Notes under the pieces: model-generated
What the model was told of the DNA's origin: nothing
Database searches by the model: none
Seen by the model: the letters and a program-made list of their open reading frames with translations, nothing else
From: CAZDDA01 sp964568045
GTDB lineage: Bacteria > Bipolaricaulota > Bipolaricaulia > UBA7950 > UBA9294
Assembly: GCA_964568045.1 (NCBI GenBank)
Contig: CAZMOL010000022.1
Location: 1 to 21,167 of the forward strand
Reading direction: 5' to 3'
Length of the DNA stretch: 21,167 nt
Part shown: piece after piece, positions 15,208 through 21,167 of the stretch
Layout of the letters: the number at the start of each line of letters is the position of its first letter
Position numbering within the stretch: position 1 is the stretch's first letter
Made by a program: the position numbers and the translations under genes

Positions 15208-17519
15208 ATGAAAATGAACAAAACCTCGGCGAGGGGAATCCCCCTCGCCGTCCTTTTTATTGCGCTCGCAATGGCGGTGATTCCCGCCACCGCGGCGGAG
15301 ACGCCGTCGCTGTTCGTGCAACAGTTTCTTGACCCAGAACAGATCTACGTAGCCGGTACAGAAGGAGCACCCGGCGTTGCCACTCTTACGCTTGTCCTCG
15401 AAGGGTTAGGACCGATGGATCGCGTACCGATCGACTGTATGCTGGTGATCGACGTGTCCGCAACCTCCGAACTTTCGGAAGCCAAGCGATTCGCGCTAGA
15501 TCTGATCGAACGATTCTCCCCCGAGAATCGGATTGGATTGGTAGCGTTTGGTACGACCGCCTGGCTCGAGGTTCCCCTGACCAGCGACCGCACCCGACTA
15601 AAGACAGCGATTGCTGATCTGACGATGGGTGGAAAGTCCGCGTTTGGTGACGCTCTGCAGTTGACCAGACAAGAACTAATGACCCATGGGCGCGGTGACG
15701 CCATCGTGGCGGAAGTGCTGCTCACCGATGGTCAGAGCAACATAGGACGTGACCCGTATGCGGAAGGAGAGGCCGCCGGTGCAACGGGATTTAAGATAAT
15801 CTCCGTCGGAATTGGGACCCTGATCAACCGTAGCCTGCTCGAAACGCTCGCTTCGGAAACGCAGGGGCTTTTCTTTGCCAGACCGACATCCTCCACCAAC
15901 GAGAAGATCGAGGCGCTGCTCTTCGTCGAGACGGCCGCGCAAACCATCAGAGTGGAAAAGGTCTTGCCTCCTGAGATCCTGTACGTCGAAGCGAGCCCGT
16001 CTCCACGTTGGGTGGAAGAGAATCCTGATGGAACGACATCCCTCGTCTGGAACATCGGGAATCTCTCTCTTGGAGGCCAATGGCTGACTCAGATCTCGCT
16101 CAAGGCAGCAGAGAAAGGAGTCTGGCTAACTGATCAGGGCTCCTCGGTACAGTTCAAGGATTTCCGCGGTGTGGAAACACAGATCCCGATCACGGCACTT
16201 CAGCTGGCTGCGGTTGAGCCAAACTGGCCGCCAGAAGCTGTTTTTTCCTACAACCCGACTGCGCCGAGGACCATTGACGTCGTGACCTTCACGGATCAAT
16301 CCACGGACGCAGACGGTCAAATCGCTAAGTGGTTGTGGATCTTCGGAGACGGCGAGCAAAGCCGTGAGCAAAACCCCGAGCATCGATTCTCCAACAGCGG
16401 AACCTACACCGTCACGCTGCTCGTTGTGGATGAACTCGGTGCGGAATCCGAACCGATCACGACGGATCTGGTTGTCCTGAACAGTGAGCCCATGGCGCTT
16501 TTTACATGCGAGCCGAAGGAGCCCCGTGTTGGGGCAGAGACCCTGCTTGACGCAGGTGNNNNNNNNNNNNNNNNNNNNNNNNNNNNNNNNNNNNNNNNNN
16601 NNNNNNNNNNNNNNNNNNNNNNNNNNNNNNNNNNNNNNNNNNNNNNNNNNNNNNNNNNTGCGAGCCGAAGGAGCCCCGTGTTGGGGCAGAGACCCTGCTT
16701 GACGCAGGTGGATCTGCCGACTCAGATGGACAAATCGCTTCCTACGCGTGGGACCTCGATGAAGACGGCCTCTTTGAGACAGAGAGCACCTCACCCCAAG
16801 TAACGCATACCTTCAAGCGAGCAGGTAAGATCAACGTTTCTCTCAAGGTGACCGACGATGAAGGAGAGAGCACCCTAATCGAGAAGCCTCTAATTGTGCT
16901 TGCCAGCGTAATCGCCACCCGTGTCATCGGAACGTGTCTACCCGACGATGAGACGATCGCAAACGGGATCATCACGGTAACGGTGTCGATCACCGCCAAC
17001 ACGGTGGTCCACGGCCTAACGCTCCACGAGACGACTCCGGTTGGCTGGGTGTTCACCCCGATTGACAACGGTCGAGCCACCTTCCGTGAGGAGACGACAG
17101 ACTGGCTGTTCCTCGAAACGCTCGTCGACGGGGACGTACACGTCATTAGTTATGCTCTCACCGCCCCGTGTACGCCGATTTCCGAGAGCGAAGACGGCCG
17201 TGAGAGAAGCACGATAAAGGGCGTCGTGGGGAGTTCCTCACCACGGATCTCTCAGATGGTCCTCGGCGAGGACAAGATTACGCGCAGGGTTACGCTCCCG
17301 ATCCCCGTTGTAGTATCCCGGTGGGACAGCGAACAGACTGCGATCGACCTCTGTTTGCCGGATGAGATCGCCTTTGATCAGATCCAATACGCCGTTGCTC
17401 TGTGGCTGTCCAGGGATTCCGTACCGCACACAGGCAACCAGATGATCGACCGGGGTACGATCCAGGATCTAATCGCCTATTGGCTGACTGATACCTCCGT
17501 GCACAATCCGCTCCCCTAG
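15208..17519 (+). CDS. Secreted VWA-PKD-PKD protein with C-terminal 'GW' plus helical module, interrupted by a 100-N gap
   Basis: I chose ATG 15208 (GGGAG 10-14 bases upstream), which gives a good signal peptide (MKMNKTSARGIP, hydrophobic core, cleavage after PATA). Residues about 75-240 are a von Willebrand A domain with metal-site residues DVSAT (82-86), GKSAFGDAL and LLTDGQSN; the canonical DxSxS and Thr are conservatively changed. PKD domains lie at about 338-424 and 426-515, the second with WDLDEDGLFE. The GW domain (TPVGWVFTP) and helical module (AIDLCLPDEI, VPHT, IAYWLT, final NPLP) follow. The frame breaks at the N run 16559-16658, but both sides carry the same 52 bases; collapsing them restores one frame of 719 residues. 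VWA domains bind protein ligands through a metal ion, so a surface adhesion or assembly role is likely. Confidence 0.82.
15227..15261 (+). terminator. Intrinsic terminator inside the signal-peptide codons of the VWA gene
   Basis: CGGCGAGGGG (15227-15236), loop AATC, CCCCTCGCCG (15241-15250) form a perfect 10-bp stem, followed by TCCTTTTTATT (15251-15261). It is the right distance (about 60 bases) after the stop at 15165 to end the upstream transcript. It also lies 19 bases inside the next coding region and encodes part of its signal peptide (SARGIPLAVLFI). Confidence 0.8.
16507..16558 (+). repeat. 52-base contig-end overlap, left copy
   Basis: These 52 bases, ending directly at the N run, are identical to 16659-16710 directly after it. 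This is the mark of two contig ends that overlap but were not merged. The sequence encodes CEPKEPRVGAETLLDAG of the second PKD domain. Confidence 0.9.
16559..16658. other. 100-N scaffold gap inside the VWA-PKD gene
   Basis: Exactly 100 N, the common placeholder for unknown length. With identical 52-base flanks and restoration of the reading frame when 152 bases are removed, the true missing length is probably zero. A tandem PKD repeat lost in assembly is the alternative. Confidence 0.9.
16659..16710 (+). repeat. 52-base contig-end overlap, right copy
   Basis: Identical to 16507-16558 on the other side of the N run; see that entry. From here the frame continues GGSADSDGQIASYAWDLD, which completes the PKD domain begun before the gap. 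Confidence 0.9.
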
Positions 17520-17531
17520 GGGCGGATTGTG
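17502..17531 (+). other. Long hairpin spanning the VWA gene stop and intergenic region
   Basis: CACAATCCG (17502-17510) pairs with CGGATTGTG (17523-17531), and CCCCTAGGGG between them extends the stem after a two-base bulge (CT). The TAG stop of the VWA gene is in the loop region. No T run follows, so it is not a standard intrinsic terminator. It ends about 9 bases before the ribosome site of the next gene. Confidence 0.7.
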
Positions 17532-17551
17532 TGCCGGGTGAGGAGGGGGAA

Positions 17552-18238
17552 ATGAAAAGAGTAACACAGGTTTTCTGTTGCGTGGCTGCCCTTGTGGCAG
17601 TGGTCGGCCTTGTCGCACTCGGAGCGGAGATCGATTTTAGCCCTTCGACCTACAATCCCGCCCTCAATGAGGCCGTAACATTCGAAGTGTGTGAGCCCTG
17701 TTTGGGAAACGGAACGTTCGTCTACAAATGGGATTTCGATGGAGACGGTGTTTACGAGATCTCAAGCGAAGATCCGATCGTGACTCATGCCTTTACTGAG
17801 CCCGGCTTTGTCGATGTTGGATTGCAGGTAGTCGATGGAAGTGGGCGAACCACGCTCCGCAGGAAAGGGATTCTCGTGGGAGAATCTCCCCTCATTGCGG
17901 TCCGTGACTTGGTGAACGAAGACGGGGCCACGTTTGTTGTCATCACGTTTTCCGCCAACTGGGCCTTGACTGCGCCCGGCCTGGAGGAGACCGTTCCCAC
18001 AGGATGGCAACTGGAGATACTCGACACAGCAGGATCCATCGAACCACATATGGAGAACCATACCCTGGGGGTCCTCTGGGCCGATCAGATACTGGAAGGA
18101 TGGACGTGGGCATTTTCCTACCGACTGTATCCCACCTATGCAACGGGTGTACCCGCACTGAGCGGGATCGCCAGCGGCTACATCGGAGGAAAGAGAGTGA
18201 AGGCCACAGTCTGCGGGGATCTCAGCATCCCAAGATAG
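17552..18238 (+). CDS. Short secreted PKD protein with a 'GW' domain only
   Basis: This 228-residue protein starts at ATG 17552 after GAGGAGGGGG. The signal peptide is residues 1-25 (MKRVTQ, hydrophobic core, cleavage near LGA). Residues about 26-110 form a PKD domain with WDFDGDGVYE, nearly identical to the loop in the 751-residue neighbour. Residues about 112-195 match the GW domain (APGLEETVPTGWQLEIL, then VLWADQILEGW). The helical module ending in PLP is absent; the protein stops at SIPR. It looks like a shortened relative of the two upstream genes and probably shares their surface location. The stop is 21 bases before the second N gap, so nothing is known of what followed it in the genome. 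Confidence 0.82.
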   Translation: MKRVTQVFCCVAALVAVVGLVALGAEIDFSPSTYNPALNEAVTFEVCEPCLGNGTFVYKWDFDGDGVYEISSEDPIVTHAFTEPGFVDVGLQVVDGSGRTTLRRKGILVGESPLIAVRDLVNEDGATFVVITFSANWALTAPGLEETVPTGWQLEILDTAGSIEPHMENHTLGVLWADQILEGWTWAFSYRLYPTYATGVPALSGIASGYIGGKRVKATVCGDLSIPR

Positions 18239-18259
18239 AAAAACCATTTCGAAAGACTG

Positions 18260-18359
18260 NNNNNNNNNNNNNNNNNNNNNNNNNNNNNNNNNNNNNNNNN
18301 NNNNNNNNNNNNNNNNNNNNNNNNNNNNNNNNNNNNNNNNNNNNNNNNNNNNNNNNNNN
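18260..18359. other. 100-N scaffold gap between the PKD genes and the ABC transporter genes
   Basis: Exactly 100 N. Unlike the first gap, the two flanks share no sequence that I can see, the coding strand changes, and GC content rises after it. The distance and even the adjacency of the two sides are unproven. Confidence 0.95.
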
Positions 18360-18364
18360 GCGCA

Positions 18365-19582
18365 TCAGGCAGAATGGGCCTGGCGGCGCATGGAGACAAT
18401 CCCCAGTACCAGCATTACGACGGCAAATCCGGCAAGCACACCGACCTCGAATGCGACGCCGGAAAGACCCTTTGCGGCAAGCATCAACTTGCGCAGTGCA
18501 CTGTTAGCGTAGGTGAGAGGGCTCAGATACGCCAGGGGGCGGATCGTCGGCGGCATCATCTCCAGCGGCCAGAACACCCCGCTCACCATGATTGAGGGGA
18601 TGAGGATGAACAGCACGAATTGCATCGCCTGGAACTCGTTCTTGGCGATGGTGGAAAGAAGGGTCGCGATCCCCTGAAGGGCGATCGTAAACAGGATAAT
18701 CACCAGGGCGACCGCAGCCGGACTCCCCACGAAGCGGATGCCAAACAACAACACCGACAACAGGAACAGTTCCGCCACCTGCAGCAGGGCAACTGACGTG
18801 AAGGCGAGCGTGTAGCCGAACGTCACCTCCCACGCGTGCACCGGCGCGATGAGAAGCCGTGTCAGCGTCCCTCCGGTGCGCTCCCGCACGATGGAGATGG
18901 CGGTGAGCATCACCGTGATCAACGTGATCGCAAACCCTATGATCCCCGGCGCCGTGTAGTCGAGCGTGCGGATCTTGCCCTCGTACAGCAGCTGGACGTC
19001 GAGCAGGTTTTCAGGTTCCAGCGCCGCCTGCTGCTGCGAGAGCATCTCTGACAGGGCCGCATTGAGCGCTTGGAGAATCGCCGGGGCGAGCAGCGGATTG
19101 CTGTCGTCGAGCCGGAGGGTGGCAATCGGCATTTGGCTCTCCTCACCGGGCAGGAGGCGGATTGTTTGGTCCTCGTAGGTGATTGTCCGCTCCCCCACTC
19201 TGCGCAGCACCTCGTTTGTCACCTGCTGGGAGAAGTACTGGGGAAACACGAGCGCCGCCACGACTCCGCCGCGGCCCACGCCGGCGATCGCCGCTGCCGC
19301 GTCGTCGGCGAAGGTAATGTCGAAGGTGGTCGGACTGAGTTGCTCGATGAACGCCTCGGCCAGAAACAGCGACAGCGTCACCCGCCCCAACTCCGCGGTC
19401 TTCACCGAGGCAAGGCCGTTGTCCTGATTGACGATTGTGAGTTTCAGGTTCTGCGGCTCGCCGGAGAAGGAGTAGCCGTACAGAAGGACGAACAGCAGCG
19501 GAAGGATCGCGATGAGGACTAGCGTGCGGCGATCCTGACCGATCCGCCGCAGGATGTTGGCCGCGATCACGAAGCTCTTCAC
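18365..19582 (-). CDS. ABC-2 type permease
   Basis: I chose the GTG at 19582: reading on the minus strand, AGGAGG lies six bases before it and it follows the ATPase stop by one base. This gives 405 residues. One membrane helix near residues 20-38 is followed by a large extracytoplasmic domain to about residue 210, then five to six helices (ending LGIVSMRRQ), the layout of ABC-2/DrrB/YhhJ-type exporters. Family-like text includes ERTGGTLTRLLIAPV before the membrane block and SGVFWPLEMMPPTIRPLAYLSPLTY. With the ATPase it should form an exporter of a lipid, drug or polymer; the substrate is unknown. The stop codon is only 5 bases from the N gap. Confidence 0.92.
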   Translation of the reverse strand: MKSFVIAANILRRIGQDRRTLVLIAILPLLFVLLYGYSFSGEPQNLKLTIVNQDNGLASVKTAELGRVTLSLFLAEAFIEQLSPTTFDITFADDAAAAIAGVGRGGVVAALVFPQYFSQQVTNEVLRRVGERTITYEDQTIRLLPGEESQMPIATLRLDDSNPLLAPAILQALNAALSEMLSQQQAALEPENLLDVQLLYEGKIRTLDYTAPGIIGFAITLITVMLTAISIVRERTGGTLTRLLIAPVHAWEVTFGYTLAFTSVALLQVAELFLLSVLLFGIRFVGSPAAVALVIILFTIALQGIATLLSTIAKNEFQAMQFVLFILIPSIMVSGVFWPLEMMPPTIRPLAYLSPLTYANSALRKLMLAAKGLSGVAFEVGVLAGFAVVMLVLGIVSMRRQAHSA

Positions 19583-19583
19583 A

Positions 19584-20309
19584 TCAGGCCTCCTGTTGCT
19601 CCTGTAGAACGAGAAACGCGTCATCGAGGCTGTCTGTCCCTGTTTGACTCAGGATCTCCTGCGGAGTCGCCTGGACGAGCAGGCGTCCCCGCATCAGAAA
19701 GCCGATCACGCCACAGCGGGCGGCCTCTTCGATCAGATGCGTGCTCACCACTAGCGTCACGTCCTGGCCTGCCAGCTGGTTGAAATAGTCCCAGAAGCTG
19801 CGTCGAAGCTTTGGATCGACCCCCGCGGTTGGCTCGTCGAGGAATAAGAGGCGCGGCTTGTGGATGAGGCTCACCGCCAGCGACACGCGGCGGCGCATCC
19901 CGCCGGAAAGCGTCCCCACGCGCTGGTCGCGGCGGTCGGTCAGCTGTACAAGCTCCAGCAGCTCTTCGCCGCGTGCCTGCACGTCCTGGCGCGACAGGTC
20001 GTACAACGCACCGAAGAAAACGAGTGTTTGCATCACCGTGAGATCATCGTACACGGCGAAATCCTGCGGCATGTATCCCAGCTGAGACTGAATGCGAAAG
20101 CTCGGCACCCGCCAGCCCAGAAGATGCGCCTCACCCTCGTCGGGCCGAAGAAGGCCGCACAGCGTGCGGATCAGCGTGGTCTTACCCGCTCCGTTCGGCC
20201 CCACCAACCCGAAAAGCTCCCCCTGTTTGACCGACAGGCTCAACCCATCAAGCGCCGTGCGCCGCTTGAACCGCTTGACCAGGCCGCTGGCGCGAATCAC
20301 TTCTTCCAT
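19584..20309 (-). CDS. ABC transporter ATP-binding protein
   Basis: This is a 241-residue ABC ATPase, from ATG 20309. GTG 20315, directly touching the preceding stop, would add two residues; AGGTG just before the ATG favours it slightly. Walker A is GPNGAGKTT (37-45), the Q-loop YMPQD (79-83), the signature LSGGMRRRVSLA from 134, Walker B LLFLDEP (154-160) and the switch His 191 in STH. It is of the CcmA/DrrA/NatA export class by style. It powers the permease whose start is one base after its stop, and it follows the upstream gene with no spacing, so the three are surely one transcript. Confidence 0.95.
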   Translation of the reverse strand: MEEVIRASGLVKRFKRRTALDGLSLSVKQGELFGLVGPNGAGKTTLIRTLCGLLRPDEGEAHLLGWRVPSFRIQSQLGYMPQDFAVYDDLTVMQTLVFFGALYDLSRQDVQARGEELLELVQLTDRRDQRVGTLSGGMRRRVSLAVSLIHKPRLLFLDEPTAGVDPKLRRSFWDYFNQLAGQDVTLVVSTHLIEEAARCGVIGFLMRGRLLVQATPQEILSQTGTDSLDDAFLVLQEQQEA

Positions 20310-20315
20310 GACCAC

Positions 20316-21167
20316 CTACAGGATGTCGTAGGCCAGGTGGACCGTGAGCATCGAGATCGGCTCCTCGTCCCCGGTCTCGTAGCCGATCTCGCCGGTCAGG
20401 CTGACGCTCAAGTTCGCCGCAATGTCCGCCAACAGGCTGGCGTGAATCCGATGGTCGATCACGGGCGCCGCAGCCTTCGCACTCCAGAGATGATCGTAGC
20501 TTAACTGGTAATCCACGCGAACGCGCCAGCTCTCCTGAAGTCGCCGCGAGGTGGAAAGCTCAAGCTCGGCCACGTAGTGCTCCCACTGCGTCGGTCGAAG
20601 CTTCAGTGTAGCATTGGCCACCCACTGCGACACCGGGGTAGGGACCACCGCCCAATTCCAATCCAGCACCAGCGTATCGACGAGACCCTCGAACGGCACC
20701 GCCGAGGCGCTCACACCGACCCGCGCCTGCACGTCCCAGCCGCACAGACGCGCCTCCTCGAGCGACGCAACGATCTCCTCGAGGCGCAGCAGTCCCATAG
20801 CACCGATTTCATCGTCCTTGACAAGCCCTGTCTCCAACAGTAATTGCTCAATCTGAGCGATCTTCTCATCCTGAGTCGGTCCGACCTCTCCCAGGGTCTG
20901 CGCCGCTTCCAGGAGGATCACCTCCTCAAGTGGAGCCAGCAGGATTCCCACATCCAGAAACGCGTTCTGGATCTTGATCGCCTTGGCCAAGGGGGTCACG
21001 TCGCGAAATCGGCCGGCCCCAAATCCTCCCGTGGCGTTCGCCTCGAATCCGTCGGCAATATCCCCGGCAAGTTCGACCGCACCGACGGTGAACACGTCAT
21101 CGCGGAAGTAGCGCTTGTAGTCTCCTGCAACGCTTGCCTCGATCTGTAGATCCTCCGGCCGCAGCGA
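20316..21167 (-). CDS. Probable outer-membrane beta-barrel protein, 5' partial
   Basis: The frame is open to the window edge, so the N-terminus is missing; 283 residues are visible, ending at TAG 20316-20318. I do not recognise the family with certainty. The visible part starts with alternating beta-type text (IEASVAGDYKRYFRDDVFTVGAV, given here only in part), has an acidic helical middle (residues about 70-140, with IAQIEQLL and RLEEIVASLEE), and ends with amphipathic strands such as RVDYQLSYDHLW and SMLTVHLAYDIL. Alternating polar and apolar residues, many Tyr/Trp and a short hydrophobic last strand suggest a DUF481-like or similar barrel. Its operon with an exporter suggests an envelope role. 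Confidence 0.6.
   Translation of the reverse strand, partial: SLRPEDLQIEASVAGDYKRYFRDDVFTVGAVELAGDIADGFEANATGGFGAGRFRDVTPLAKAIKIQNAFLDVGILLAPLEEVILLEAAQTLGEVGPTQDEKIAQIEQLLLETGLVKDDEIGAMGLLRLEEIVASLEEARLCGWDVQARVGVSASAVPFEGLVDTLVLDWNWAVVPTPVSQWVANATLKLRPTQWEHYVAELELSTSRRLQESWRVRVDYQLSYDHLWSAKAAAPVIDHRIHASLLADIAANLSVSLTGEIGYETGDEEPISMLTVHLAYDIL

Noticed and set aside
18004..18507. Frame running through the second N gap
   Set aside because: It exists only because N is read as open; both sides lie inside other well-supported genes in different frames.
1..21167. CRISPR array, phage or toxin-antitoxin genes
   Set aside because: No regularly spaced direct repeats, phage structural or integrase genes, or small paired genes were seen; the only exact long repeat is the 52-base contig overlap.

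Overview
The window reads as a bacterial, metagenome-style scaffold. It carries two runs of exactly 100 N (16559-16658 and 18260-18359), the usual scaffolding placeholder. The gene content suggests an anaerobic, possibly thermophilic, uncultured bacterium: an orphan KorD-type ferredoxin beside succinate-CoA ligase, a type 2 isoleucyl-tRNA synthetase, and a series of secreted PKD-domain proteins that share an unusual C-terminal module. My best guess is a relative of Candidatus Bipolaricaulota (Acetothermia/OP1). This is inference from gene style and no marker phylogeny was possible. A probable outer-membrane barrel at the right end hints at a diderm envelope, but it lies beyond the second gap.

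Layout. (1) 1-3575, plus strand: a compact run of sucC (5' cut by the window edge), sucD, korD-like ferredoxin, murI-like glutamate racemase and an aspartate/glutamate racemase-family protein, with overlaps or gaps of a few bases up to about 40. It joins a carbon-metabolism step with D-amino-acid supply for peptidoglycan. (2) 3576-4765: decayed DNA holding an IS256-family transposase remnant with a large internal deletion. (3) 4766-5947: an MFS efflux-type transporter, convergent with (4) 5973-6785, minus strand: a lipoprotein joining a PKD-like domain to a TlpA-type thioredoxin. (5) 6924-12098, plus strand: a housekeeping block of ileS, purA and rplM with two strong sigma70-like promoters. 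One of these is a perfect consensus whose -35 lies in the last codons of purA. (6) 12099-12909: a gene-poor stretch with a perfect 20-bp palindrome and a doubtful reading frame. (7) 12910-18238: three consecutive secreted PKD proteins. The middle one has a von Willebrand A domain and is interrupted by the first N gap. The three share a beta-type 'GW' domain, and two of them also share a C-terminal helical module ending in PLP. (8) after the second gap, 18365-21167, minus strand: a tightly coupled outer-membrane-like protein, ABC ATPase and ABC-2 permease set with clearly higher GC.

Most interesting: the secreted PKD/VWA/'GW'-helical protein cassette, which I read as a possible calcium-dependent cell-surface assembly system. 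A textbook intrinsic terminator is embedded in the signal-peptide codons of its middle gene. The first N gap also appears to be an assembly artefact: the sequences either side share the same 52 bases, and collapsing them restores a single 719-residue frame.
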